Positions 8,926 through 17,038 of a DNA stretch of 64,000 bases are shown one piece after another. Position numbers and translations under genes: made by a program. The stretch is from contig NZ_CP075185.1 in the NCBI RefSeq assembly GCF_020510685.1, positions 1,550,001-1,614,000 of the forward strand, in the 5' to 3' direction. Position 1 is the first letter of the stretch. The number at the start of each line of letters is the position of its first letter. Origin of the DNA: Dechloromonas denitrificans (GTDB lineage Bacteria > Pseudomonadota > Gammaproteobacteria > Burkholderiales > Rhodocyclaceae). The notes beneath the pieces were generated by a model. It had not been told where the DNA came from. It did not search any database and worked only from the letters and a program-made list of their open reading frames with translations.

Positions 8926-9600
8926 ATGGCAAACAGCGACTACAAGACGATCATCAAGGACGGCCTGTGGGACAACAACGGCGTCTTCAGCATGCTGCTC
9001 GGCATGTGCCCGGCGATGGCGATGACGACCAGCGCCACCAACGGTTTCGGCATGGGCCTGGCGACGGCGGTGGTGATGGCGGCTTCGAGCTGGCTGGTGG
9101 CCATCTTCCGTAACCGGATCACCACCGAAGTGCGGATTCCGGTCTATATCCTGATCGTCGCCGCCATGGTCACCGTGGTCGATCTCGGGATGAATGCCTG
9201 GATGCACGAGTTGTACAAGGTGCTCGGCCTGTTCATTCCGTTGATCGTCTCGAACTGCCTGCCGCTGGCCCGGCTGGAAGCCTTCGCCGCCAAGCGGTCG
9301 CCGGTTCCCGCCTTGCTCGATGGCCTGTTCATGGGCCTCGGTTTCACTATCGCCCTGACTTCGGTCGGCGCGGTGCGCGAAATCATCGGCTCCGGCACGC
9401 TGTTCGCGGATGCCTCGCTGCTCCTCGGCCCGACTTTCAAGGTCATCGAAATGCGTCTGCTGCCGTCCGACATGGGCGTCCTGATGATGATCCTGCCGCC
9501 CGGCGGCTTCATCGTCACCGGCCTGCTCGTCGTCGTCAAACGCCTGCTCGACCTGCGGGCCGGCAAGGAAATCCAGATGACCGGCGCGCATGCCGTGTGA
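8926..9600 (+). CDS. rnfE: RnfE, membrane subunit of the Rnf complex
   Basis: RnfE is one of the two NqrD/E-like integral membrane subunits of Rnf. The 224 residues are mostly membrane helices, starting with a short cytoplasmic segment (KDGLWDNNGVFSMLLGMCP), which holds the N-terminal cysteine that is conserved in the RnfA/RnfE pair for a membrane-embedded iron-sulfur centre. SNCLPLARLEAFA holds the second conserved cysteine. It begins 1 bp after the rnfG stop, so translation is coupled. Confidence 0.94.
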   Translation: MANSDYKTIIKDGLWDNNGVFSMLLGMCPAMAMTTSATNGFGMGLATAVVMAASSWLVAIFRNRITTEVRIPVYILIVAAMVTVVDLGMNAWMHELYKVLGLFIPLIVSNCLPLARLEAFAAKRSPVPALLDGLFMGLGFTIALTSVGAVREIIGSGTLFADASLLLGPTFKVIEMRLLPSDMGVLMMILPPGGFIVTGLLVVVKRLLDLRAGKEIQMTGAHAV

Positions 9601-9603
9601 TCG

Positions 9604-10134
9604 ATGAGTACTCAAACCATGACTTCATTACCGGTGATACCGAATGCCGCCCAGCGCTCGGTCGAGGGGATAGCCCGGGTCGTTCGCGTGACGGACGACC
9701 AGCTCTGGCTTGAACCGGAACAGACCACCAGCTGCGGCCACTGTGCCTCGAGTGCCAGTTGCGGCATCGAGGCCCGCGAAGCAGCCGGCATCGGCACAGT
9801 GACCAGCCGCCTGCAGCAACGGCGCTTCGTGGTCGATAACCCGGGCGCCGGCTATCGCGAAGGCGATCGCCTGGTGGTCGGGGTCAGCGAAGGCTCGCTG
9901 CTTAAGGCGTCGCTGACCGCCTACGGCTTGCCGCTGCTCTTTGCGCTGACGGCCGGCTCGCTGACCCAGGCCGCCTATGGCGAGGATCTGACGACGATAT
10001 TCGGGATGGCCGGCGGCTTGCTGCTCGGCCTGATCGCGGCGCGCTTCAATGCCCGGCGTCTCGCCGCCCGGGGCGATCTGGTGCCGCGCATCCTGCGCCG
10101 GGCGCGGGCTGACGAAACCTGTGGAACTGTTTAG
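9604..10134 (+). CDS. rseC: RseC/MucC-like membrane protein inside the rnf operon
   Basis: This 176-residue protein has the RseC family layout: an N-terminal cytoplasmic beta domain (EGIARVVRVTDDQLWLEPE), a cysteine cluster CGHCASSASC near residues 40-49, then two adjacent membrane helices (about 100-145) and a basic tail. In E. coli, RseC works with the Rnf-type Rsx complex to keep SoxR reduced. It lies 3 bp after rnfE and 15 bp before rnfA. A second RseC-like gene occurs in the nifN operon at 36674. It probably assists Rnf assembly or redox-centre supply; the exact role is not known. Confidence 0.85.
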   Translation: MSTQTMTSLPVIPNAAQRSVEGIARVVRVTDDQLWLEPEQTTSCGHCASSASCGIEAREAAGIGTVTSRLQQRRFVVDNPGAGYREGDRLVVGVSEGSLLKASLTAYGLPLLFALTAGSLTQAAYGEDLTTIFGMAGGLLLGLIAARFNARRLAARGDLVPRILRRARADETCGTV

Positions 10135-10149
10135 GAATAGGGGAAGACG

Positions 10150-10731
10150 ATGAGAGATTTTGCCTTGATGATGATCGGCGCGGCCCTGGTGAACAACGTG
10201 ATCCTGGCCCGCTTCCTCGGACTCTGCTCGTTCATGGGGGTGACGACCCGGGTCGATACGGCGGCCGGCATGGGGCTGGCGACCACCTTCGTCATTACTG
10301 TCTCATCGATGGCCGACTGGGCGGTCCAGACCTACCTGCTCGATGCCTACAACCTCGGTTTCCTGCGCACCGTGACCTTCATTCTGGTTATCGCCAGCGC
10401 CGTGCAATTCACCGAGATGACGATCAAGAAGGTGTCGCCGACGCTGTTCCAGATGCTCGGCATCTACCTGCCGCTGATCACCACCAACTGCGCCGTGCTC
10501 GGTGTCGCGCTGCTGCTGGTCGAAGGCAAGATGGGCTTCATGAGTTCGACGATGTTCGCCTTTGCCTCGGCCGTCGGCTACAGCCTGGTCATGATCATTT
10601 TCGCCGGCCTGCGCGAGCGTCTCGTGCTGGCCAACGTGCCGCGCCTGTTCGCAGGTCCGCCGATCGCCTTCATCGTTGCCGGCATGCTGGCCATGGCGTT
10701 CATGGGCTTCTCGGGCATTGCCACGAGCTAA
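10150..10731 (+). CDS. rnfA: RnfA, membrane subunit of the Rnf complex
   Basis: RnfA is the second NqrD/E-like integral membrane subunit and forms a pseudo-symmetric pair with RnfE. The 193 residues form about six membrane helices. NNVILARFLGLCSFMG holds the first conserved cysteine and LITTNCAVLGV the second. A GGGGAAGACG ribosome binding site precedes the ATG. The gene follows the rseC-like gene by 15 bp and precedes rnfB. Confidence 0.95.
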   Translation: MRDFALMMIGAALVNNVILARFLGLCSFMGVTTRVDTAAGMGLATTFVITVSSMADWAVQTYLLDAYNLGFLRTVTFILVIASAVQFTEMTIKKVSPTLFQMLGIYLPLITTNCAVLGVALLLVEGKMGFMSSTMFAFASAVGYSLVMIIFAGLRERLVLANVPRLFAGPPIAFIVAGMLAMAFMGFSGIATS

Positions 10732-10764
10732 TCGTTAAACCAGTTTGGCAGGAAGGAGAATCTC

Positions 10765-11298
10765 ATGTTGATGTCGGTAGGAAGTCTCGCAGTCATGGGC
10801 CTGACCCTGGGGAGCGTGCTCGGTGTCGCGTCGCGCTACCTGGCGGTCGAAGAAAACCCGATCGAGGCCGAGCTGCAGGCGATGCTGCCCGGCTCGCAGT
10901 GCGGCCAGTGCGGTTACGTCGGCTGCGCCCAGGCGGCGGCGGCGCTGGCCAAGGGCGAAGCGCCGGTCACCCTCTGTCCGCCGGGCGGCAAGGCGACCGT
11001 CGAAGCCCTGGCCGCCAAGCTCGGCGTCAAGGTCGATCTCTCCAAAGTTTCCGACAGCGGGCCGCAGATCGCCGAAGTGACCGAGGAAATCTGCATCGGC
11101 TGCTGCCGTTGCATGAAGGTCTGTCCGACCGACGCGATCATCGGCGCCGCCAAGCAGATTCACAACGTCATCCGCGAAGCCTGTACCGGCTGTTCGTCGT
11201 GCATCGACGTCTGTCCGACCGAAGCGCTCGGCATGGCGCCCATTCCGGTCACGCTGCAACACTGGACCTGGCCGAAGCCGGCGTCCGCCCACAACTGA
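10765..11298 (+). CDS. rnfB: RnfB, polyferredoxin subunit of the Rnf complex
   Basis: RnfB carries iron-sulfur clusters and is the likely ferredoxin docking subunit. The 177 residues have an N-terminal membrane anchor (to about residue 25), a Fe-S domain with CGQCGYVGC and a downstream Cys (LCPPGG), then two 4Fe-4S ferredoxin motifs, [12 protein letters not shown] and [25 protein letters not shown] precedes the ATG at a good distance. It is shorter than some clostridial RnfB proteins, which carry extra clusters. Confidence 0.95.
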   Translation: MLMSVGSLAVMGLTLGSVLGVASRYLAVEENPIEAELQAMLPGSQCGQCGYVGCAQAAAALAKGEAPVTLCPPGGKATVEALAAKLGVKVDLSKVSDSGPQIAEVTEEICIGCCRCMKVCPTDAIIGAAKQIHNVIREACTGCSSCIDVCPTEALGMAPIPVTLQHWTWPKPASAHN

Positions 11299-11308
11299 GG
11301 ACACGACG

Positions 11309-12814
11309 ATGGGATTTCTCGACCGCTTTCTGAAGACGCCGAACTGGGGCGTTCATCCGGAAGACCACAAGCGTCCGGCCGCCGATGCGCCGCTCCGCCT
11401 CTTCCCGTCGCCCCCCCGCGTCTTCATGCCGTTGCACCAGCATGTCGGCGGTGCGGCCCGGCCCGTCGTGCTGGTGGGCCAGAAAGTGCTCAAGGGGCAA
11501 CTGATCGCCGAAGCCCAGGGCAACATCTCGGCGCCGATTCACGCCTCGGTTTCCGGCACGATCAGCGCGGTCGGCGAAGTCACCGCGCCGCATCCGTCCG
11601 GCCTGCCGTTCAAGGCGATCACCATCGATTCCGACGGGGCCGACCGCTGGTTCGACAGCGAGCCGCTGGCCGATCCGTTCTCGGCGGCGCCCGAGGAAAT
11701 CGCCCGCCGCGCCGCACTGGCCGGCGTCGTCGGTCTCGGCGGCGCGACCTTCCCGGCCGCCGTGAAATTCGCGCTGGGCAAGCGCCTCAAGGTGTCGACG
11801 CTGATCGTCAATGGCGGCGAATGCGAACCCTACCTGTCGAGCGACGACCGCATCATGCGCGACTTCCCGGAGATGGTGATCGACGGCGCGCGCCTCGTCA
11901 TGCATGCCATTGGCGCGACGGATGCGTTGGTCGGCATCGAGGACAACAAGCCGGAAGCCATCGCGGCGATGCGCAGGGCCGCCGCAGCCTACCCGGAAGT
12001 CAAGATTCGGCCGGTGCCGGCGTGGTATCCGATGGGTTCGGACAAGCAGTTGATCCAGACGCTGACCGGCAAGGAAGTGCCATCCGACGCCCGGGCCGCC
12101 GAAGTCGGCGTGCTGGTCCATAACGTCTCGACCTGCGCTGCCGTGCATAAGGCGATCCGTCTCGGCCAGCCGCTGGTCGAGCGCATCATTACCCTGAACG
12201 GCGGTGCCATCGCCAATCCCGGCAATCTCTATGCGCCGCTCGGCACGATGATCAGCGACCTGTTCGCCTTCGTCGGTCTGAGAGAGGCGCCGGCCCGCCT
12301 GATCCTCGGCGGTCCGATGATGGGGACGCCACTGCTGCATGACCGGATTCCCATCGTCAAGGGCGCTTCCGGCATCCTCGCCTTCAATGCGGCCGAGGCC
12401 TTCGTTCCCGAAGCCGGCCCGTGCATCCGCTGCGGCAGTTGTACCAAGGCCTGTCCGATGGGCTTGCTGCCGCTCGAAATGGCGGCCCGCATCCGGGTCG
12501 GCGACCTTGAGGGCGCCGAGGCCTATGCCCTGCAGGATTGCATCTCCTGCGGCTGCTGTGCCTACGTCTGTCCGTCGCATATCCCGCTGGTCCAGTATTT
12601 CAGTCACGCCAAAGGCGAACTGACGGCGGCCGAGCGGACCAAGCTGCGCACCGAAGCGACCCGGCGTCTGGCCGAAGCCAAGACCGCCCGGATCGAACGC
12701 GAGAACCGGGAAAAGGCAGAAGCCGCGGCCCGCCGCAAGGCCGAGCGCGAAGCCGCCAAGGCGGCGACTGCTGCGCCACCAGTTACCGAACAGACTCAGG
12801 GAGCTTCAGCATGA
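11309..12814 (+). CDS. rnfC: RnfC, NADH-binding subunit of the Rnf complex
   Basis: RnfC oxidises or reduces NAD(H) with FMN at the cytoplasmic side. The 501 residues have an N-terminal HPEDHK segment, a Rossmann-like nucleotide/FMN domain (GLGGATFPAAVK, NGGECEPYL), an SLBB-like part and two 4Fe-4S motifs: CIRCGSCTKACP (about 372-383) and CISCGCCAYVCP (about 411-422). A charged Ala/Glu/Lys/Arg tail covers about residues 440-490. The stop overlaps the rnfD start by 4 bp. Confidence 0.95.
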   Translation: MGFLDRFLKTPNWGVHPEDHKRPAADAPLRLFPSPPRVFMPLHQHVGGAARPVVLVGQKVLKGQLIAEAQGNISAPIHASVSGTISAVGEVTAPHPSGLPFKAITIDSDGADRWFDSEPLADPFSAAPEEIARRAALAGVVGLGGATFPAAVKFALGKRLKVSTLIVNGGECEPYLSSDDRIMRDFPEMVIDGARLVMHAIGATDALVGIEDNKPEAIAAMRRAAAAYPEVKIRPVPAWYPMGSDKQLIQTLTGKEVPSDARAAEVGVLVHNVSTCAAVHKAIRLGQPLVERIITLNGGAIANPGNLYAPLGTMISDLFAFVGLREAPARLILGGPMMGTPLLHDRIPIVKGASGILAFNAAEAFVPEAGPCIRCGSCTKACPMGLLPLEMAARIRVGDLEGAEAYALQDCISCGCCAYVCPSHIPLVQYFSHAKGELTAAERTKLRTEATRRLAEAKTARIERENREKAEAAARRKAEREAAKAATAAPPVTEQTQGASA

Positions 12815-13884
12815 GCCAAGCGTACGGAATGACCGTCGCCGCGCCGCATACCACGACGACCAACAGCCCCGGGCGGATCATGAGCCTGGTCATGCTCGCC
12901 CTGGCGCCGGCTACCATTTACGGCTTCTGGCTTTATGGCTGGCCGGCCTTCTTTCTCTGGGGCATCACCATCGCCTCGGCGATGCTCGGCGAAGCCTTCA
13001 GCCTGCGCTGGCAGAACCGTACAGCGGCGCCGGTGCTGCTCGATGGCTCGGCCATCCTGACCGGCTGGCTGCTCGCCGTTTCGCTACCACCCTGGGCGCC
13101 GTGGTGGATCGGCGTATTCGGCGGGTTGTTCGCGACGATGCTGGGCAAGCAGGCGTTCGGCGGGCTCGGCCAGAACCTGTTCAACCCGGCCATGGTGGCG
13201 CGGGTGGCGCTGCTCATTTCGTTTCCGGTCCAGATGACGGCATGGGTTGCGCCGCTGCCGATGTTCAGCATCGGCGCACCGGGCGTACTGGACGGCTTGC
13301 TGATCATCCTCAAAGGCATGCCGCCGGCCCTCGACGCGGTGACCAGCGCGACGACGCTGGGCTTCGGCAAGACCGAGCTGTCGCGCGGCATCAGCCTGCT
13401 CGAATCGCTGCAGCATGCGCCGGCCCTGTCGTTCATCGGCAACCGTCCCGGCAGCCTCGGCGAAACCGCCGCCTGGCTGGTTATTGCCGGCGGTGTGGCG
13501 ATGATGTTCCTGCGCATCATCACCTGGCACATCCCCGTGGCGATGCTGGCCGGCATTGCGCTTCCCGCCGCCATCCTGCATGCCGTCGATCCGGCGCGTT
13601 ATCTCGATATGGGCGCCCACCTGCTGTCGGGCGGGGCGATGCTCGGCGCCTTCTTCATCGCCACCGACTACGTGACTTCGCCGAACTCGCCGCGCGGCCA
13701 GCTGATTTTCGGCTTCGGTTGCGGCGTACTCACCTACGTCATCCGAACCTGGGCGGGTTATCCGGAAGGGGTGGCCTTCGCGGTGCTGCTGATGAACTCG
13801 ATGACGCCGATCATCGATACCTATTTCAAACCGCGTATCTACGGTCGTGACAGCAAGGGGAAACCTTTGCAGACGACCAATTGA
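12811..13884 (+). CDS. rnfD: RnfD, membrane subunit with covalent FMN
   Basis: RnfD is the NqrB-like multi-helix membrane subunit. The 357-residue product starts at ATG 12811, which overlaps the rnfC stop. A much longer in-frame reading back to 12538 runs through rnfC and is not real. The flavinylation region is DAVTSATTLGFGK, with the S-A-T-T motif near residue 175. About ten hydrophobic segments are visible, with TDYVTSPNSPRGQ near the C-terminus as in the family. Confidence 0.95.
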   Translation: MSQAYGMTVAAPHTTTTNSPGRIMSLVMLALAPATIYGFWLYGWPAFFLWGITIASAMLGEAFSLRWQNRTAAPVLLDGSAILTGWLLAVSLPPWAPWWIGVFGGLFATMLGKQAFGGLGQNLFNPAMVARVALLISFPVQMTAWVAPLPMFSIGAPGVLDGLLIILKGMPPALDAVTSATTLGFGKTELSRGISLLESLQHAPALSFIGNRPGSLGETAAWLVIAGGVAMMFLRIITWHIPVAMLAGIALPAAILHAVDPARYLDMGAHLLSGGAMLGAFFIATDYVTSPNSPRGQLIFGFGCGVLTYVIRTWAGYPEGVAFAVLLMNSMTPIIDTYFKPRIYGRDSKGKPLQTTN

Positions 13885-13899
13885 AGGAGGTAAATCGAG

Positions 13900-14172
13900 A
13901 TGCAAATCGGTGTCGCCTATTCCGAACCCGGTCAGCAAATCTGGCTGAACATCGAGGTGCCGGACGAATCGTCGGTCAAGGAAGCCATTGATCGTTCCGG
14001 CATCCTCAAACAGTTTCCCCACATTGACCTGAGCGCCCAGAAAGTCGGGGTGTTCGGCCGCCTGGTCAAGCTCGATGCCGCGCTGAAGGCCGGCGACCGG
14101 ATCGAGATCTACCGGGGAATCATTGCTGACCCTGAAACCGTCCCGCGTCGGGACATGAACGAAGAAGACTAA
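13900..14172 (+). CDS. rnfH: RnfH, ubiquitin-like Rnf-associated protein
   Basis: This is a 90-residue RnfH (UPF0125) protein with a beta-grasp fold: an initial strand (QIGVAYSEP), the central helix SVKEAIDRSGIL, VGVFGRLV and the DGDR-like turn AGDRIEIYR. AAGGAGGTAAATCGAG lies just upstream of ATG, a strong ribosome binding site. In Azotobacter rnfH also closes the nif-linked rnf operon. Only 8 bp separate its stop from pntAA. Confidence 0.92.
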   Translation: MQIGVAYSEPGQQIWLNIEVPDESSVKEAIDRSGILKQFPHIDLSAQKVGVFGRLVKLDAALKAGDRIEIYRGIIADPETVPRRDMNEED

Positions 14173-14180
14173 ACAACAAT

Positions 14181-15308
14181 ATGTCGATAACCATAGGTGT
14201 GGTGCGCGAAAGCGCGCCAGGAGAACATCGCGTCGCCATCGTGCCGGAAACGAGCAAGAAGTTTCAGGCACTGGGGGCGAAAGTAGTACTGGAAAACAAT
14301 GTCGCACTGGACAGCCATTTCATGGATGGCGGCTTCGAGCAGGCGGCCTTCGGCCAGGACTTGCCCGCGGTTTACGGCCAAGCCCAACTGATTCTCCGCG
14401 TCACGCCGCCGTCGGCGGCAGAGATCGCCGCCTTGCCCGAGGGGTCGGTGCTGATCGGCCTGTTGAAACCCTTCGAAGACCAGGCCCGCCTCGCCGCCCT
14501 CAACGCCCGCAAGATCACCGCCTTCTCCCTCGAACTGCTCCCCCGCATCTCGCGCGCCCAGAGCATGGACGCCCTGTCCAGCCAGGGCGCCTGTGCCGGC
14601 TACCAATGCGGCCTGATCGCCGCTGCCCGCTGTACCAAGTTCTTCCCGATGCTGACCACCGCCGCCGGCACCATCCGGCCGGCCCGCGTGCTGGTGATCG
14701 GCGCCGGCGTCGCCGGCCTGCAGGCGATCGCCACCTGCAAGCGCCTCGGGGCGATGGTCGAAGCCTATGACGTGCGCGCCGCCGCCAAGGAACAGATCGA
14801 ATCGCTCGGCGCCAAGTTCGTCGATACCGGCGTCTCGGCCGACGGCGCCGGCGGCTACGCCCGCGACCTGACCGCCGAGGAGAAGGCGCAGCAGACCGAG
14901 AAACTCGCCAAGGCCGTCGCCGCCGCCGACGTGGTGATCAGCACCGCTGCCATCCCCGGCAAGAAAGCGCCGATCATCATCACCACCGAGATGATCGGCC
15001 GGATGAAATACGGCGCCATCATCGTCGACATGGCCGCCGAATCCGGCGGCAACTGCGCGCTGACCCAGCCCGGCGAGCACGTCATCGCCAACGACGTGAA
15101 CATCCACGGCCCGTTGAACCTGCCGTCCCGCATGCCGACCCACGCCTCCGAGCTGTACGCCAAGAACCTCTACAACTTCCTCTCGCCGTGGATCAAGGAT
15201 GGCGAACTGGCGTTCGACTGGGAAGACGAAGTCGTCGCCGGCACGCTGCTCTGCAAGGATGGCGTCACCGTTCATCCAACCGTCAAACAAGTTTTTGGAG
15301 AAGCCTGA
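14181..15308 (+). CDS. pntAA: Proton-translocating transhydrogenase alpha-1 subunit
   Basis: PntAA binds NAD(H) and, with PntAB and PntB, couples hydride transfer between NAD(H) and NADP(H) to proton movement. The 375 residues show the alanine dehydrogenase/PNT fold: an N-terminal R-E-x-x-x-x-E-x-R-V pattern, the NAD motif GAGVAGLQAI (about 174-183), MVEAYDVR and a conserved VDMAAESGGN. The three-gene form (AA, AB, B) matches the Rhodospirillum type. The start is 8 bp behind rnfH, so it is probably transcribed from the nif-type rnf promoter. Confidence 0.95.
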   Translation: MSITIGVVRESAPGEHRVAIVPETSKKFQALGAKVVLENNVALDSHFMDGGFEQAAFGQDLPAVYGQAQLILRVTPPSAAEIAALPEGSVLIGLLKPFEDQARLAALNARKITAFSLELLPRISRAQSMDALSSQGACAGYQCGLIAAARCTKFFPMLTTAAGTIRPARVLVIGAGVAGLQAIATCKRLGAMVEAYDVRAAAKEQIESLGAKFVDTGVSADGAGGYARDLTAEEKAQQTEKLAKAVAAADVVISTAAIPGKKAPIIITTEMIGRMKYGAIIVDMAAESGGNCALTQPGEHVIANDVNIHGPLNLPSRMPTHASELYAKNLYNFLSPWIKDGELAFDWEDEVVAGTLLCKDGVTVHPTVKQVFGEA

Positions 15309-15589
15309 TGGACGGCCTGCTCGCCTTATACATCTTCATGCTCGCCGCCTTCACCGGCTACGAGATCATCGCCAAAGTGCCGGTCATCCTGCACACGCCG
15401 CTGATGTCCGGTTCCAACTTCATCCACGGCGTCGTCGTCGTCGGCGCCATGCTCATGCTCGGCACCGCCGACACCGTCGTGCAACAGGCCATCGGCTTCT
15501 TCGCCGTCGCCCTCGGCGCCGCCAATGCCGCCGGCGGTTACGTCGTCACCGAGCGCATGCTCGCCATGTTCAAGAAAAAGGAAGCCTGA
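15308..15589 (+). CDS. pntAB: Transhydrogenase alpha-2 subunit (membrane)
   Basis: This 93-residue protein has three membrane helices, the small membrane part of the alpha subunit in split transhydrogenases. ATG 15308 overlaps the pntAA stop (TGATG). Sequence features are YEIIAKVPVILHTPLMSGSNFIHG and a C-terminal basic end (MFKKKEA). Together with the membrane helices of PntB it forms the proton path. Confidence 0.94.
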   Translation: MDGLLALYIFMLAAFTGYEIIAKVPVILHTPLMSGSNFIHGVVVVGAMLMLGTADTVVQQAIGFFAVALGAANAAGGYVVTERMLAMFKKKEA

Positions 15590-15591
15590 GC

Positions 15592-16962
15592 ATGACGCTC
15601 CCGATCTACGTCCAAGGCGCCTGGTTTGTCGGCGCACTGCTCTTCATCCTCGGCCTGAAAGGCATGAGTTCCCCGGCCAGTGCCCGGAAAGGCATCGTCT
15701 GGGCCGGCTACGGCATGCTCATCGCCATCGCCGGCACCTTCCTCGTGCCCGGCCTGCAGAACCTCGCGCTGATGGCCCTCGCCCTCGGCCTCGGCGCTTC
15801 GGCCGCCTGGATTTCCGGCCAGCGGGTCAAGATGACCGACATGCCGCAGATGGTCGCCATCTACAACGGCATGGGTGGCGGTGCAGCGGCGGCGATTGCC
15901 GCCATCGAGTTCGCCAAGGGCGACGTGCATAGCCCGGTCGCCACGACGCTGGCCGTGCTCGGCGCGCTGATCGGCTCGGTCTCCTTCACCGGCTCCTGTG
16001 TCGCTTACGCCAAGCTGCAGGGCCTGATGAAGAAAGCCTACCGGCTGCCGGCCCAGAACGTCGTCAATGTCGTCCTCGCCCTCAGTGCCCTTGGCCTCGG
16101 TGCGGCGATGATCGCCCTGGCCCCGGCCAACCCCGAGCTGATCTACGTCTTCTTCGCCGTCGCGCTGGTCCTCGGCCTGATCGTCACGCTGCCGATCGGT
16201 GGTGCCGACATGCCGGTGGTGATCTCGCTGTTCAACGCCTTCACCGGCCTGGCCGTCGGTTTCGAGGGCTACGTCCTCGGCAACCCGGCGCTGATCATCG
16301 CCGGCATCGTCGTCGGCGCCGCCGGCACGCTGCTCACCCAGCTGATGGCCAAGGCGATGAACCGGCCGATCTCCAACATCCTGTTCACCCCGATGGTGGC
16401 GAGCGGTGGCGGCGCAGCGATCGAAGGGACGATGAAGGAACTCTCCGCGCTCGATGCCGCGGCGCTGATGCGCTACGCCGGCAAGGTCATCATCGTGCCC
16501 GGTTACGGCATGGCGGTGGCGCATGCCCAGCACAAGGTCTGGGAAATGACCTCGATTCTCGAGGAAGCCGGGGTCGAGGTGAAGTTCGCCATCCACCCGG
16601 TGGCCGGGCGCATGCCGGGCCACATGAACGTGCTGCTGGCCGAGGCCGGCGTGCCCTACGACAAGATCTTCGATCTCGAGGAAATCAACGGCGAGTTCGG
16701 CCAGGCCGACGTCGCGCTGATCATCGGCGCCAACGACGTGGTCAATCCGAGCGCCCGCACCGACAAGGCCAGCCCGATCTACGGCATGCCGATCCTCAAT
16801 GCCGATCAGGCGCACAACGTCATCGTGATCAAGCGCGGCAAGGGTACGGGTTATTCCGGGGTTGAGAATGCCCTGTTCTACACCGACAATTGCCGCATGC
16901 TCTACGGCGACGCCCAACCGATGGCCGGCGAGATCATCCAGCATCTGAAGACGATGGGGTAA
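15592..16962 (+). CDS. pntB: Transhydrogenase beta subunit
   Basis: PntB has about nine N-terminal membrane helices and a C-terminal NADP(H)-binding domain. The 456-residue product ends with the conserved block VIIVPGYGMAVAHAQHKV, HPVAGRMPGHMNVLLAEA, IGANDVVNP and VIVIKRGKGTGYSGVENALF. ATG 15592 follows the pntAB stop by 2 bp. An in-frame upstream extension to 15199 crosses pntAB and is not real. It is the last gene of the rnf-pnt block. Confidence 0.95.
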   Translation: MTLPIYVQGAWFVGALLFILGLKGMSSPASARKGIVWAGYGMLIAIAGTFLVPGLQNLALMALALGLGASAAWISGQRVKMTDMPQMVAIYNGMGGGAAAAIAAIEFAKGDVHSPVATTLAVLGALIGSVSFTGSCVAYAKLQGLMKKAYRLPAQNVVNVVLALSALGLGAAMIALAPANPELIYVFFAVALVLGLIVTLPIGGADMPVVISLFNAFTGLAVGFEGYVLGNPALIIAGIVVGAAGTLLTQLMAKAMNRPISNILFTPMVASGGGAAIEGTMKELSALDAAALMRYAGKVIIVPGYGMAVAHAQHKVWEMTSILEEAGVEVKFAIHPVAGRMPGHMNVLLAEAGVPYDKIFDLEEINGEFGQADVALIIGANDVVNPSARTDKASPIYGMPILNADQAHNVIVIKRGKGTGYSGVENALFYTDNCRMLYGDAQPMAGEIIQHLKTMG

Positions 16963-17038
16963 GGCTGCGATTCTCTCGTTGGGTGACTGGGGGCACGTAG
17001 AATGTCGCACTCAAAAATATTTCAACGAGAGAACAGTC

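Noticed and set aside
11249..12607. 452-residue minus-strand frame opposite rnfC
   Set aside because: Overlaps a clear rnfC with both 4Fe-4S motifs; the antisense product is low-complexity His/Arg/Asp sequence.
12538..12810. N-terminal extension of rnfD
   Set aside because: The extension lies inside rnfC in another frame; ATG 12811 with the ATGA overlap is the natural start.
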